Origin: Morganella morganii H1r
GTDB lineage: Bacteria > Pseudomonadota > Gammaproteobacteria > Enterobacterales > Enterobacteriaceae
Reading direction: 5' to 3'
Length of the DNA stretch: 64,000 nucleotides
Assembly: GCF_000633515.1 (NCBI RefSeq)
Contig: NZ_AYMP01000006.1
Span: 62,001-126,000 of the forward strand
How positions within the stretch are numbered: position 1 is the first letter of the stretch; each line of letters starts with the position of its first letter. Below the pieces are notes generated by a model. That model did not search any database. It was not told the origin of the DNA and saw only the letters and a program-made list of their open reading frames with translations. Positions 1 to 10,239 of this stretch are shown one piece after another. The translations under genes were made by a program, and so were the position numbers.

Positions 1-1
1 T

Positions 2-541
2 GCATTCTCTTTCGGGCGGATCGCCCGCAAACTGAGTATCCGGCTGATCCTCGGTACCGGTCTGCTGCTGACGGCGGCAGCCTGCGGGCTGATGACACTG
101 CTGACGCCGTATACGCCGTATCCGCTGACAGGGCTGATGCTGTTTATGCTCGGTACCGGTATGGGGTTATCGATTCCCGCCACCGGGGCGCTGATTATGC
201 ATGCCGCTGACCCGGCGCGTTCCGGTGTGGCATCGGCGACACTGAATATGATGCGCCAGACCGGTATGACGCTGGGGGTGGCACTGCTCGGCACCCTGAT
301 GATACAGCGGGCGGTCCGTATTGCGCAGCACCGTCAGCTGCCGTCAGCAGAGCAGCTTATCACCGGCGTACAGAGCGGAGAACTGACAGCCACAGTGCAG
401 AATACGGTTTATGAAGCCTTTGCGGGCGGGTTTAATCTGGCAATGGCAGGCGCAGCATTATCGGCAGTATGGGTATTTATCCTGATATTTTATCCCCGCC
501 GCCGCAAAATGCCGCAGGAAAACGGGAAAATAACCTTATAA
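2..541 (+). CDS. MFS drug-efflux transporter, DHA2 type (3' part only)
   Basis: The reading frame is open from the first bases of the window, so the gene begins upstream and only about 179 C-terminal residues are present. The protein is hydrophobic with several membrane segments. It carries the SGVASA...MRQTGMTLGVALLG stretch typical of proton-driven 14-helix DHA2 exporters (EmrB/QacA/SmvA group) and ends in a basic cytoplasmic tail. Members expel cationic biocides, dyes or other drugs across the inner membrane. Substrate and exact family member cannot be decided from this fragment. A 99-base gap separates it from leuE on the same strand. Confidence 0.8.
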   Translation, partial: AFSFGRIARKLSIRLILGTGLLLTAAACGLMTLLTPYTPYPLTGLMLFMLGTGMGLSIPATGALIMHAADPARSGVASATLNMMRQTGMTLGVALLGTLMIQRAVRIAQHRQLPSAEQLITGVQSGELTATVQNTVYEAFAGGFNLAMAGAALSAVWVFILIFYPRRRKMPQENGKITL

Positions 542-555
542 CAGAGAGGGTATAT

Positions 556-632
556 CCGTGGCGTGTATTTTGTGATTTATTAATCTGAACTCAAAATAAT
601 AAAAAACAGCTGTAAATAGGCACACACCACGG
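556..632 (+). promoter_or_regulatory. Long-range inverted repeat in leuE leader
   Basis: CCGTGG plus GTGT at 556-566 can pair with ACAC plus CCACGG at 622-632 (10 pairs, one mismatch). The 3' arm touches the GGAGG ribosome-binding site of leuE. It may be a leader structure; the 55-base loop makes this uncertain. Confidence 0.25.
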
Positions 633-639
633 AGGCGTT

Positions 640-1278
640 ATGTTTGAAAATCTGGGCATACTGAATATCGGCACGTATATTATCGGTGTTATTTTTATTA
701 TCCTTGTGCCGGGGCCGAACTCACTGTATGTCCTTAAATCCAGCGCGACATTCGGGTACAAAAAGGGTTACCAGGCTGCACTGGGCGTATTTACCGGTGA
801 TGCGGTACTGATCATGTTGTCATTTCTGGGCGTGGCCTCAGTGATTAAAGCCTCTCCGGCATTATTTACCGCCGTGCGTTACCTCGGTGCCGCGTATTTA
901 TTGTATCTGGGACTGAAAATCCTCTATGCCACGTTTATGCAGAAGAAGGGGCGTCATGAGGATAAACCGCTGAAAGCGGAAAATGCCTTTAATAAAGCGC
1001 TGATCCTGAGCCTGACAAACCCGAAAGCAATTCTGTTTTATGTCTCTTTCTTTATCCAGTTTATTGATTTTAATTATACCCATCCGGCGGTGAGCTATGG
1101 CGTACTGGCGCTGATTCTGGAAACGGTCAGCTTTTTGTATCTCTCCTTTTTAATTTACAGCGGCACTAAGTTATCGCAGTTTTTCCGCCACAAAAAACAG
1201 GCGGCAAAAGCGGGTAACAGTACCATCGGGCTGTTTTTCATGGGATTTGCCGCCAAACTGGCGCTGTTTACGGCGTAA
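640..1278 (+). CDS. leuE: LysE/RhtB-family amino-acid exporter LeuE
   Basis: The product is 212 residues, the same length as E. coli LeuE, an inner-membrane exporter of leucine and related amino acids. The family hallmark [13 protein letters not shown] lies near residues 22-34, and [15 protein letters not shown] near residues 122-136 is nearly identical to LeuE. About six hydrophobic segments fit the LysE/RhtB fold. The ATG at 640 follows a strong GGAGG site eight bases upstream. It stands alone between the MFS gene and tadA. The family assignment is secure; leucine as the substrate is carried over from E. coli. Confidence 0.9.
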   Translation: MFENLGILNIGTYIIGVIFIILVPGPNSLYVLKSSATFGYKKGYQAALGVFTGDAVLIMLSFLGVASVIKASPALFTAVRYLGAAYLLYLGLKILYATFMQKKGRHEDKPLKAENAFNKALILSLTNPKAILFYVSFFIQFIDFNYTHPAVSYGVLALILETVSFLYLSFLIYSGTKLSQFFRHKKQAAKAGNSTIGLFFMGFAAKLALFTA

Positions 1279-1304
1279 AGACACTGCCTGTCTGCTAAAA
1301 GTGA

Positions 1305-1871
<567 letters not shown>

Positions 1872-3311
1872 TCAGTATGGTGCGGCAGAGGTCAGAATCT
1901 CTGCCGTTTCTTCCTGCGGCTGCTGTAACCGCAGCTCTTCCTGATGTAAATCGAGATAGCCCTGCAAACTGAGCTGGTAACGGCGTACCCCTTCCACATA
2001 GCGGTAAGCTTCATGACCGCGCGCATAGCCGTATGGCAGAGACTGATAATAGGCTTTTTTGCTCAGCAGCGGCAGACGGGATTTCACATCCAGCCAGCTG
2101 TCCGGGTTCGCTCCCTGCATTTCGGTCAGTTTGCGGACATCCAGCATATGGCCGTAGCCCATATTATAAGCCGCCAGGGCAAACCAGATTTTTTCATCCT
2201 CCGGGATAGAGTCCGGCAGTTTATCCATCAGATAATTAATATACGTTCCGCCGCCCTTGATGCTCTGTTCGGGGTCAAGGCGATCCTCAATCCCGAAGAA
2301 ATCCGCAGTCGGTCGTGTCAGCATCATAATGCCGCGCACGCCGGTCGGTGAGGTGGCGGTCGGGTTCCAGTGTGATTCCTGCCAGGCAATCGCCGCCAGG
2401 ATCTGCCAGTCCATTTTTCCGGCGTACTTTTCAAACAGCGGACGGTAAGTCGCCAGCTGGGTATTGATGGCATTAATAAAGGTTTTGGTATCCACATAAT
2501 TAAACTGGTTCATGTGGCTGAAATACTTCTCTTCCAGGCGTGCCAGAGTGTCGGTTTCCCGTGTCTGGTTGAAAAAATCGAGCAGGGCAGCGTTCAGGCT
2601 GCTGTCTTCGCTGCGTTTCAGATACCAGGTCAGCGGCTGATTTTCGGTGATCTCAAAGGCGACCGTGACATTCGGGTGAATATGCTGCTCCTGCGCCACG
2701 CTGACAGAATCGCTGACGACATAATCAATTTCACCTTTTGCCAGCCGCTGGAGCAGGTGGCTGCTGTTTTTATCGGTAACCTCGCGGATGTCCAGATCCG
2801 GATATTTATCTGCTTTAAGCTGGCGGAGCAGACGCGCGTGAGCACTGCCGGCCGTGACCCAGACCGGGGAGCCGAGATCGCCCAAATCCCGCGGACGTTT
2901 GTTACCCATGCGGTAGAGAAGCTGCTGTGCCACGGTGTAGTAAGTCGGGCCGCTCAGCGCAGTGTCCAGGCGGTCTTCATTATAGATAAGCCCGGCGGCG
3001 AGCAGGTCGGCATCGTTATTGTCAAGGTCGCTGAACAGATCATTAACGCCGCTGCGTTCCCGCACCACCAGTTTTACACCGAGATAGTCCGCGAAACGCT
3101 GCGCTAGTTCGTAATCAAACCCGCTGGCCTGTCCCTGCTTATTAAAGCTGATAAGCGGTGATGCCATCGCGCTGACACGCAGCTCCCCCCGCGCGAGAAT
3201 ACGGTTGAGCTGCGGCTGCTGTGATGGCCAGCTGATATTGATAGCGATCAGCGCCGCAGCGAACAGCGCGACGACGACGATGACGACGTAATTTAGTTTT
3301 TTATGTACCAA
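1872..3311 (-). CDS. mltF: Membrane-bound lytic murein transglycosylase F
   Basis: The protein has 479 residues: an N-terminal membrane anchor (about 8-28), a periplasmic solute-binding-protein-like module (about 40-265) with FDYELAQRFADYLGV, and a C-terminal SLT lysozyme-like domain with AIAWQESHWNPTATSPTGVRG, whose Glu is the catalytic acid. It cleaves the beta-1,4 MurNAc-GlcNAc bond of peptidoglycan with formation of 1,6-anhydro ends. E. coli MltF is about 40 residues longer at the C-terminus, so this copy has a shorter tail. It is divergent from purL and convergent with tadA, the same arrangement as in E. coli. Confidence 0.95.
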   Translation of the reverse strand: MVHKKLNYVVIVVVALFAAALIAINISWPSQQPQLNRILARGELRVSAMASPLISFNKQGQASGFDYELAQRFADYLGVKLVVRERSGVNDLFSDLDNNDADLLAAGLIYNEDRLDTALSGPTYYTVAQQLLYRMGNKRPRDLGDLGSPVWVTAGSAHARLLRQLKADKYPDLDIREVTDKNSSHLLQRLAKGEIDYVVSDSVSVAQEQHIHPNVTVAFEITENQPLTWYLKRSEDSSLNAALLDFFNQTRETDTLARLEEKYFSHMNQFNYVDTKTFINAINTQLATYRPLFEKYAGKMDWQILAAIAWQESHWNPTATSPTGVRGIMMLTRPTADFFGIEDRLDPEQSIKGGGTYINYLMDKLPDSIPEDEKIWFALAAYNMGYGHMLDVRKLTEMQGANPDSWLDVKSRLPLLSKKAYYQSLPYGYARGHEAYRYVEGVRRYQLSLQGYLDLHQEELRLQQPQEETAEILTSAAPY

Positions 3312-3475
3312 AGGCGTGTCTCACCGGTTACACAAAAAAAATTCATTCTGAGGCATAAATTACCATGGTTATATTTCCAGTAATCGGACATTTTGCTCAA
3401 CATTTTGTCGCTGTGCAACTTTATTCCGTTTTCAGGGGCGGAAATCCGGAAAAAATCCCGCCGGGAAAAAACGTC

Positions 3476-3491
3476 ACGCAAACGGTTTCGT
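3476..3491 (+). promoter_or_regulatory. PurR operator of purL
   Basis: ACGCAAACGGTTTCGT matches the PurR consensus ACGCAAACGTTTTCGT at nearly every base. It overlaps the expected -35 position of the purL promoter, where a bound purine-PurR repressor would block RNA polymerase. Confidence 0.85.
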
Positions 3492-3514
3492 CGGCGCCAG
3501 TATTGCTCTATAAT
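3486..3514 (+). promoter_or_regulatory. purL promoter
   Basis: A perfect TATAAT at 3509-3514 has a weak -35 TTTCGT at 3486-3491 with a 17-base spacer. The -35 hexamer lies inside the PurR box, and the purL start codon is 59 bases downstream of the -10. Confidence 0.7.
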
Positions 3515-3573
3515 GTGCCCGTTTCCCCTCCGGGCCGATGGCTCTGCGTGTTAAAAAGAGAGAACTGACAACT

Positions 3574-6500
3574 ATGGAAATTTTGCGTGGCTCACCTGTG
3601 TTATCTGCGTTTCGCGTATCAAAATTTATCAGCGCGTTCACTGAACACCACCTGCCGGTGACCAACATCTATGCGGAATATGTGCATTTTGCTGATCTTT
3701 CCGCACCCCTGACCGACGATGAGCACACCAAATTACAGCAGCTGCTCCGCTACGGTCCGTCGCTGGCGGAACATGCGCCGGAAGGGATCCTGTTTCTTGT
3801 CACGCCGCGCCCGGGGACACTGTCTCCCTGGTCATCGAAAGCCACGGATATCGCGCATAACTGCGGTCTGTCAGCCGTTACCCGGCTGGAGCGGGGGATC
3901 GCCTACTATATCACTGCCACGGGGCTGACAGAGAATGAACGACAGCAACTGAGTGTGCTGCTGCATGACCGCATGACAGAAACAGTTTTCAGTGAGCTGT
4001 CACAGGCTCAGGCGCTGTTTGCCCGACATGAACCGGCACCGCTGACCGTGATCGATCTGTCCGGTCAGGGACGTGCGGCACTGGAAAAAGCCAATATTTC
4101 GCTGGGGCTGGCGCTGGCGGAAGATGAAATCGATTATCTGGCGGATGCATTCACCAGACTCGGCCGTAATCCGTCCGATGCGGAACTCTATATGTTTGCC
4201 CAGGCAAACTCTGAACACTGCCGCCACAAGATTTTTAATGCCGACTGGGTGATTGACGGCGAAGAGCAGCCGAAATCCCTGTTTAAGATGATTAAAAACA
4301 CCTTTGAACAGACACCGGATCATGTACTGTCTGCCTATAAAGATAACGCAGCGGTGATGGAAGGTTCTTCTGCCGGGCGTTTTTTCCCTGAAGGGGAAGC
4401 GCGCAGTTATCAGTATCATCAGGAAGAGACCCATATCCTGATGAAAGTGGAAACCCACAACCACCCGACCGCCATTTCCCCGTGGCCGGGTGCGGCAACC
4501 GGTTCCGGCGGTGAAATCCGTGACGAAGGTGCGACCGGGCGCGGTGCCAAACCGAAGGCGGGATTAACCGGGTTTTCTGTCTCCAATCTGCGCATCCCGG
4601 GCTTTACCCAGCCGTGGGAGCAGGATTTCGGCAGACCGGATCGCATTGTCAGCGCGTATGACATCATGACCGAAGGCCCGCTCGGCGGCGCGGCATTTAA
4701 TAACGAATTCGGCCGCCCGGCACTGCTCGGCTATTTCCGGACCTATGAAGAGAAAGTCAGCAGCCACAACGGCGGGGAACTGCGCGGTTACCATAAACCG
4801 ATTATGCTGGCGGGCGGTATCGGTAATATCCGTGCTGACCACGTGCAGAAAGGGGAGATCCCGCCGGGCGCGAAACTGATTGTATTAGGCGGCCCGTCGA
4901 TGAATATCGGTCTGGGCGGCGGTGCGGCTTCCTCCATGACATCCGGTCAGTCGGATGCGGATCTGGATTTTGCCTCTGTGCAGCGTGATAACCCGGAAAT
5001 GGAACGCCGCTGCCAGGAAGTGATCGATGCCTGCTGGCAGCTGGGGGATAACAACCCGATTCTGTTTATCCACGATGTCGGCGCAGGCGGCCTCTCCAAC
5101 GCCATGCCGGAGCTGGTCAGTGACGGCGGGCGCGGCGGACGTTTTGAGCTGCGTGATATTCTCAGTGACGAGCCGGGCATGAGTCCGCTGGAAATCTGGT
5201 GTAACGAATCCCAGGAACGTTATGTGCTGGCAGTTTCGCCTGAACAGCTGCCGTTGTTTGAAGCACTCTGTCAGCGCGAGCGCGCGCCGTATGCGGTGAT
5301 TGGTGAGGCGACAGAAAAACGTGACCTGATCCTGAATGACCGCCATTTTGATAATCAGCCGATTGATATGCCGCTGGATATCCTGCTGGGTAAAACCCCG
5401 AAAATGCGCCGTGATGTCACTACACTGACTGCGGAAGGCACACCGATTGACCGCCGTGATATCAATCTGCATGAAGCGGTAAAACGTGTGCTGCACTTAC
5501 CGGCGGTGGCGGAAAAAACCTTCCTGATCACCATTGGTGACCGCACGGTGACCGGCATGGTTTCCCGTGATCAGATGGTCGGCCCGTGGCAGATCCCGGT
5601 GGCGGATTGTGCGGTGACTACTGCCAGCCTCGACAGCTATTACGGTGAGGCAATGTCCATCGGTGAACGTGCGCCGGTCGCACTGCTTGATTTTGCCGCT
5701 TCAGCGCGGATGGCGGTGGCGGAAGCGCTGCTGAACATTGCCGGTGTGCAGATTGGTGATATTAAGCGGATTAAATTATCCGCTAACTGGATGGCTGCCG
5801 CCGGACATCCGGGCGAAGATGCCGGGTTATATGCGGCGGTGAAAGCGGTGGGTGAGGAGTTATGTCCGGCGCTCGGCCTGACTATCCCGGTCGGTAAAGA
5901 CTCGATGTCGATGAAAACCCGCTGGAATGAGCAGGGCGAAGAGCGTGAGATGACCTCGCCGCTGTCGCTGGTGATCACCGCGTTTGCCCGCGTGGATGAT
6001 GTACGCCGGACTGTCACACCGCAACTGCGTGCGGATGTGCCGAACCGTCTGCTGCTGGTGGATCTGGGAGAGGGACGTAATACCCTCGGTGCGACTGCGC
6101 TGGCTCAGGTGTATCGTCAGCTGGGACAAAAAGGGGCAGATCTGCGCAATCCGCAGGCGCTGCGTGCATTCTTTGATACCATGCAGACGCTGGTACGGGA
6201 TGAAAAACTGCTGGCGTATCATGACCGCTCGGACGGCGGTCTGTTTGTCACCCTGGCGGAAATGGCGTTTGCCGGACATTGTGGTGTGAATGCGGATATC
6301 AGTGCATTTGATGAGGATATCCTCGGCGCACTGTTTACCGAAGAGCCGGGCGCGGTGCTTCAGGTGCGTGAAGCGGATCTGGATGGCGTAGTGCAGGCCT
6401 TCACCGATGCCGGGCTGGCAGATATGCTGCATGTTCTCGGTGAAGCTGTGCCGGGGGATGATTTCATTGTCCGCAGCCATAATACTGAAGTCTATCACCA

Positions 6501-7461
6501 GTCCTGCCGTGAACTGCGGATCATGTGGGCGGAAACCACCTGGCAGATGCAGCGTCAGCGTGATAACCCGGCCTGTGCCGATGAAGAGCACGAAGCGAAA
6601 CAGGATCTGACAGACCCGGGCCTCAACGTTGTACTGACGTTCGATCAGAATGAGGATATCGCTGCGCCGTATATTGCAAAAGGCGTGCGTCCGCGTATCG
6701 CGGTGCTGCGTGAGCAGGGGGTTAACTCCCATGTGGAAATGGCGGCTGCTTTCCACCGTGCCGGTTTTGATGCTATTGATGTGCATATGAGTGATCTGCT
6801 GAACGGGCATCTTCCGCTGGACAATTTTCAGGCGCTGGTTGCCTGCGGCGGCTTCTCTTACGGAGACGTGCTGGGTGCCGGTGAAGGCTGGGCGAAATCG
6901 ATTCTGTTCAATCCGCAGGTACGGGATGAATTTGCACAGTTCTTTGCGCGCCCGGACACCTTATCACTCGGGGTCTGTAACGGCTGTCAGATGATGTCAA
7001 ACCTGCGGGATCTGATCCCGGGGGCGGATTTATGGCCGCGCTTTACCCGCAACCGCTCTGAACGTTTTGAAGCGCGTTTCAGTCTGGTCGAAGTGGCACA
7101 AAGCCCGTCACTGCTGCTGGGGGGCATGGCCGGTTCGCGGATGCCGATTGCGGTGTCTCACGGCGAAGGGCTGGCGGAATTCCGTGATGCGGCACATCAG
7201 CAGGCGCTGACGGAACGCGGCCTGGTCGCGTTGCAATATGTGGATAACTACGGGCAGATCACCGAACGTTATCCGGCCAACCCGAACGGTTCACCGGCCG
7301 GTATCACGGCAGTCACCACCGATGACGGACGCGCGACCATTATGATGCCGCATCCGGAGCGTGTCTTCCGTACGGTCAGCAACTCATGGCATCCGGAAAA
7401 CTGGGGCGAGGACGGACCGTGGCTGCGGATCTTCCGCAATGCCCGTCAACAATTCGGCTGA
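3574..7461 (+). CDS. purL: Phosphoribosylformylglycinamidine synthase (FGAM synthetase)
   Basis: Fourth step of de novo purine synthesis: FGAR, glutamine and ATP give FGAM. This is the large single-chain form. The ATG at 3574 gives 1295 residues, exactly the E. coli length, and the protein starts MEILRGSP; an upstream in-frame ATG at 3538 would add 12 unrelated residues. Visible parts are an N-terminal PurS-like domain, two AIR-synthase-like ATP domains ([49 protein letters not shown]), and a C-terminal class I glutaminase with the nucleophile in [13 protein letters not shown] and the HPERVFR histidine. It is controlled by the PurR box and promoter just upstream and is monocistronic, with its own terminator. 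Confidence 0.98.
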   Translation: MEILRGSPVLSAFRVSKFISAFTEHHLPVTNIYAEYVHFADLSAPLTDDEHTKLQQLLRYGPSLAEHAPEGILFLVTPRPGTLSPWSSKATDIAHNCGLSAVTRLERGIAYYITATGLTENERQQLSVLLHDRMTETVFSELSQAQALFARHEPAPLTVIDLSGQGRAALEKANISLGLALAEDEIDYLADAFTRLGRNPSDAELYMFAQANSEHCRHKIFNADWVIDGEEQPKSLFKMIKNTFEQTPDHVLSAYKDNAAVMEGSSAGRFFPEGEARSYQYHQEETHILMKVETHNHPTAISPWPGAATGSGGEIRDEGATGRGAKPKAGLTGFSVSNLRIPGFTQPWEQDFGRPDRIVSAYDIMTEGPLGGAAFNNEFGRPALLGYFRTYEEKVSSHNGGELRGYHKPIMLAGGIGNIRADHVQKGEIPPGAKLIVLGGPSMNIGLGGGAASSMTSGQSDADLDFASVQRDNPEMERRCQEVIDACWQLGDNNPILFIHDVGAGGLSNAMPELVSDGGRGGRFELRDILSDEPGMSPLEIWCNESQERYVLAVSPEQLPLFEALCQRERAPYAVIGEATEKRDLILNDRHFDNQPIDMPLDILLGKTPKMRRDVTTLTAEGTPIDRRDINLHEAVKRVLHLPAVAEKTFLITIGDRTVTGMVSRDQMVGPWQIPVADCAVTTASLDSYYGEAMSIGERAPVALLDFAASARMAVAEALLNIAGVQIGDIKRIKLSANWMAAAGHPGEDAGLYAAVKAVGEELCPALGLTIPVGKDSMSMKTRWNEQGEEREMTSPLSLVITAFARVDDVRRTVTPQLRADVPNRLLLVDLGEGRNTLGATALAQVYRQLGQKGADLRNPQALRAFFDTMQTLVRDEKLLAYHDRSDGGLFVTLAEMAFAGHCGVNADISAFDEDILGALFTEEPGAVLQVREADLDGVVQAFTDAGLADMLHVLGEAVPGDDFIVRSHNTEVYHQSCRELRIMWAETTWQMQRQRDNPACADEEHEAKQDLTDPGLNVVLTFDQNEDIAAPYIAKGVRPRIAVLREQGVNSHVEMAAAFHRAGFDAIDVHMSDLLNGHLPLDNFQALVACGGFSYGDVLGAGEGWAKSILFNPQVRDEFAQFFARPDTLSLGVCNGCQMMSNLRDLIPGADLWPRFTRNRSERFEARFSLVEVAQSPSLLLGGMAGSRMPIAVSHGEGLAEFRDAAHQQALTERGLVALQYVDNYGQITERYPANPNGSPAGITAVTTDDGRATIMMPHPERVFRTVSNSWHPENWGEDGPWLRIFRNARQQFG

Positions 7462-7468
7462 TAAATAC

Positions 7469-7503
7469 GCGGGTATGACTTTTTAGTTCTGCCCGCTTTT
7501 TTT
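7469..7503 (+). terminator. Rho-independent terminator of purL
   Basis: Seven-pair stem (GCGGGTA at 7469-7475 with TGCCCGC at 7490-7496, one G-T pair) followed by seven T residues, eight bases after the purL stop. Confidence 0.85.
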
Positions 7504-7747
7504 ACTTACCACAATAATATTGCTGCAATAATAAATCCTTTCTGCTTCTGTCAGTTGCTGAACAACATTGATAATTGTTATTAATGAGTTCCTGTCTGAA
7601 TACAAACACAAATATTAAGATAATTTTTTTGAAAATCTTATCTTGGCCAGTTTTAAATTCCGCTGTATCGGTATTACCATCCAATATTATTCAATAATTA
7701 CTTTATCAATAATGTGATGAAACATGATTTCATTATTATTATTTTCG
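7504..7747. other. A+T-rich spacer before the import cluster
   Basis: Strongly A+T-rich DNA between the purL terminator and the promoter of the receptor gene. It holds no convincing gene. A weak Fur-like stretch, GATAATTGTTATTAATGAG, begins near 7570 and matches the 19-base consensus at only about 11 positions. The composition change marks the left edge of the accessory block. Confidence 0.5.
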
Positions 7748-7776
7748 TTGAATACGCAGTTTCATCATGCTAGCAT
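7748..7776 (+). promoter_or_regulatory. Promoter of the TonB-dependent import cluster
   Basis: TTGAAT at 7748-7753, a 17-base spacer and TAGCAT at 7771-7776, with a TGC extended -10 immediately upstream. Transcription would start near 7783, directly at the Fur-like box. Confidence 0.6.
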
Positions 7777-7784
7777 CTGCAAAC

Positions 7785-7803
7785 AATAATGATAATGCGA
7801 ATA
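7785..7803 (+). promoter_or_regulatory. Fur-box-like operator
   Basis: AATAATGATAATGCGAATA matches the 19-base Fur consensus GATAATGATAATCATTATC at 13 positions. The left two hexamers are nearly perfect. An outer partial dyad TGATAAT...ATATCA spans 7790-7810. The position over the predicted transcription start would suit iron-dependent repression of the downstream transport genes. Confidence 0.6.
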
Positions 7804-7835
7804 AATATCATTAGCTTTCAGGTAAAGTTAACCCA

Positions 7836-10187
7836 ATGAAAAACAGAGATAAGTTACTTATTGCCGCCATTACCGGCAGTTCATTTTGTAGTTTTTATAC
7901 ACATGCAGCTCAATATAACCCCGATAACCATATTAAGGTTGCGGTTAAATCGGATGCACATTCAGAGACAGACGATCCTTTATCGGCTAAAACAATAACA
8001 GAGCAGGAAATAAAGGATTCACCATCATCTAACAGTAACCTGAGTGATTATTTGAAAGCTGTCCCGGGTGCCCGTGTGGAGAGCAAATCAGAAACAGGAT
8101 TTACCAATGGTGAAATTAAACCGCTTTCTGTTTCTATTAACGGTGCGCCTTCAGAACAGACGGCCTATATGATAGACGGGGTGAATATTAATAATGATAT
8201 CGACCCGGCATCCGCTTTGTTTGATGGCACCATGGGCGTCAATCCGAATAAGAGTTCAGAACAGGCCTATTTCTTTGATGCGAAATTACTTTCGGGAATA
8301 ACGGTTTACAGTAATAACGTTCCGGCAAATCTGGGCGGATTTACCGGCGGGGCAGTTGTGGCGGAAACCCGTCAGTACAGCGGGGAAAATCGTGCATCAG
8401 TCAGCTACCGTACCACCCGGTCTTCCTGGGCATCATTAAAAGCGGATGAAGCCGTAAAAGAAGCGCTGGACAAAAAAGTTCCCAACGGGATGAATGCGGA
8501 ATTTCAGCCCGTTTATAAAAAAGAATTTTTTAATCTGACGGCAGAATACGGATTAACGGAGAATACCGGTATGGTATTCGGCTTCAGCCGCCGTGATTCT
8601 GATATCCGTCAGACCCGGATGCTGAATCCGGAAGGAGAGACAGATAACCGTAATCACACCCGCCGCTCCGACAATATGCTGGCCAATTTTAACTGGACAC
8701 CGGATACCGGCCGGACGCTGGAAGCCGGGTTCCGCATGTCAGATTATAAAGAGGGTAAATTTTACGCCAATAATATTGATAATAACGTCAATGATACCCA
8801 TCAGGCCTACGGTACAACAATCCGGTATATTCAGTCTGTGCCGGGCGGTAAACTGACATCAACGGCGGCGTATGATAAGTTTTCCGATAAACGCCGTTCC
8901 AACAGTACCGAAGCCAGTGTGGTGACTGACCTGGATACCGGCCTTGATTTCGAGGAAGGCGGCTATGGTAACAGCCAGCTGACGCAGGAAAATATCAATT
9001 TAATTATCGATTATAATGCTGACCCCGTCTTCTTCGGAAATACAGAGCACGTTTTCAATACCGGGGCCGATTACCGGCATACGGCATATGCGTTTAAGCG
9101 GGATGACGATGTTCACTCAACGGTATCATTGATTGACAGCAGCGGCCGGGATGTTCTTTTAAGTGAACTGACCGCGTCAAAAGGAACCGTAAATACCTCT
9201 TATCAGAATTATGCACTTTATGCTCAGGACACGATTAAAACCGGTGATTTCACATTCCGCCCGGGTTTACGTCTGGAACGGGATAATTATTTAAGTAACA
9301 CAAATATTGCTCCCCGTTTTACGGCTTACTGGCAGGCATTACCGGATACCCGGTTTACGTTCGGACTTAACCGTTATTACGGACGTTCATTTGCCACGAT
9401 GAAGTTATCCGGGAAAATACTGGAACTGAATCAGGATCGTACCCGTGATTACCGTTCACTGACACATTTAAGTACGCCGCATTCAGATGAATTAAACTTC
9501 GGGGTTAATCAGGACTGGAATAACTGGCGTATTTCCGCGGATTATACATACAGAAAGTATAAACAGCGGATTGTGGTTAAGCGCAGTACTCAGGATGATA
9601 AGAAAGTTGATTCATTCACCAACGGCGATGATTTTAATGCGCAGATTTATACACTGCAAATAACCAATAAAACACCGTGGACTCTTGGTGCAACAGAGTG
9701 GAATACCACATTAGGTGCTGACTGGCTGAATACCGGCAGGGCGGATCTTGAAAAAACATTAGATCCGGATGAGGCGGTTATTCTCGATGGTCGTCTGATG
9801 TCCCGCGCTCAGATGGAAAAAGAAGTCAATAATAATGAAGAGGAGTGGATGGTACGTCTGGGGGTTGATATGAAGATCCCGGATAATAACATTACCTGGT
9901 CGAATAAATTTTATATTAAAGCACCGATCCATTCTTACGCAGAAACCAACAGTACGGATGATATCACTGTTTATAAAACACAAAACTTCGGAACACATAC
10001 TCAGTGGGATACCAGCCTGAGCTGGCAGCCGGCTATTTACGGTTCACATCAGCTCTATTTCCGTGCTGAAGTGCTTAATGTACTGAATCAGGTCAGGAAA
10101 ATGGAGAATAAAGGGTACAGTTCAAATGAATACGGAATTTACACCCCGGGACGTGAATTCTGGCTTGAAGTCGGTTATGAATTTTAA
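7836..10187 (+). CDS. TonB-dependent outer-membrane receptor, FusA/YddB-like
   Basis: 783 residues. A signal peptide (about 1-25, ending THAA) precedes a TonB-box-like HIKVAVKSD near residue 32. Next comes a plug domain of roughly 130 residues with LSDYLKAVPGARVES and MIDGVNINND, then a 22-strand-type beta barrel ending in the aromatic outer-membrane signature EVGYEF. Such receptors bind a ligand at the cell surface and import it with energy from TonB. The three following genes (ABC exporter/importer, M16 peptidase, TonB) are the partners found with FusA in Pectobacterium and YddB in E. coli, systems that take up whole iron-sulfur ferredoxin or similar small proteins. The ligand here is unknown. 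A+T content is higher than in purL. The gene has its own promoter and Fur-like box. Confidence 0.88.
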   Translation: MKNRDKLLIAAITGSSFCSFYTHAAQYNPDNHIKVAVKSDAHSETDDPLSAKTITEQEIKDSPSSNSNLSDYLKAVPGARVESKSETGFTNGEIKPLSVSINGAPSEQTAYMIDGVNINNDIDPASALFDGTMGVNPNKSSEQAYFFDAKLLSGITVYSNNVPANLGGFTGGAVVAETRQYSGENRASVSYRTTRSSWASLKADEAVKEALDKKVPNGMNAEFQPVYKKEFFNLTAEYGLTENTGMVFGFSRRDSDIRQTRMLNPEGETDNRNHTRRSDNMLANFNWTPDTGRTLEAGFRMSDYKEGKFYANNIDNNVNDTHQAYGTTIRYIQSVPGGKLTSTAAYDKFSDKRRSNSTEASVVTDLDTGLDFEEGGYGNSQLTQENINLIIDYNADPVFFGNTEHVFNTGADYRHTAYAFKRDDDVHSTVSLIDSSGRDVLLSELTASKGTVNTSYQNYALYAQDTIKTGDFTFRPGLRLERDNYLSNTNIAPRFTAYWQALPDTRFTFGLNRYYGRSFATMKLSGKILELNQDRTRDYRSLTHLSTPHSDELNFGVNQDWNNWRISADYTYRKYKQRIVVKRSTQDDKKVDSFTNGDDFNAQIYTLQITNKTPWTLGATEWNTTLGADWLNTGRADLEKTLDPDEAVILDGRLMSRAQMEKEVNNNEEEWMVRLGVDMKIPDNNITWSNKFYIKAPIHSYAETNSTDDITVYKTQNFGTHTQWDTSLSWQPAIYGSHQLYFRAEVLNVLNQVRKMENKGYSSNEYGIYTPGREFWLEVGYEF

Positions 10188-10202
10188 TTAAGACATAAGC
10201 AA

Positions 10203-10235
10203 CTGCCGGCGGAAAATGTTGTTTTCTGCCGGCAG
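10203..10235 (+). promoter_or_regulatory. Strong intercistronic hairpin between receptor and ABC genes
   Basis: CTGCCGGC at 10203-10210 pairs perfectly with GCCGGCAG at 10228-10235. After a G-T pair the stem continues with GAAAA/TTTTC around a five-base loop, about 14 pairs in all. No T-run follows, so it is more likely an mRNA-stabilising or processing structure, or a translational block, than a terminator. It ends four bases before the ATG at 10240. Confidence 0.7.
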
Positions 10236-10239
10236 GTCA

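Noticed and set aside
5860-6810. 316-codon open frame antisense to purL
   Set aside because: Long but opposite a strongly conserved enzyme; composition is rich in His, Gln and Arg as expected from reverse reading of purL codons.
7569-7589. Second Fur box upstream of the import cluster
   Set aside because: Only about 11 of 19 positions match and the region is simply A+T-rich; the 7785 site is clearly better.
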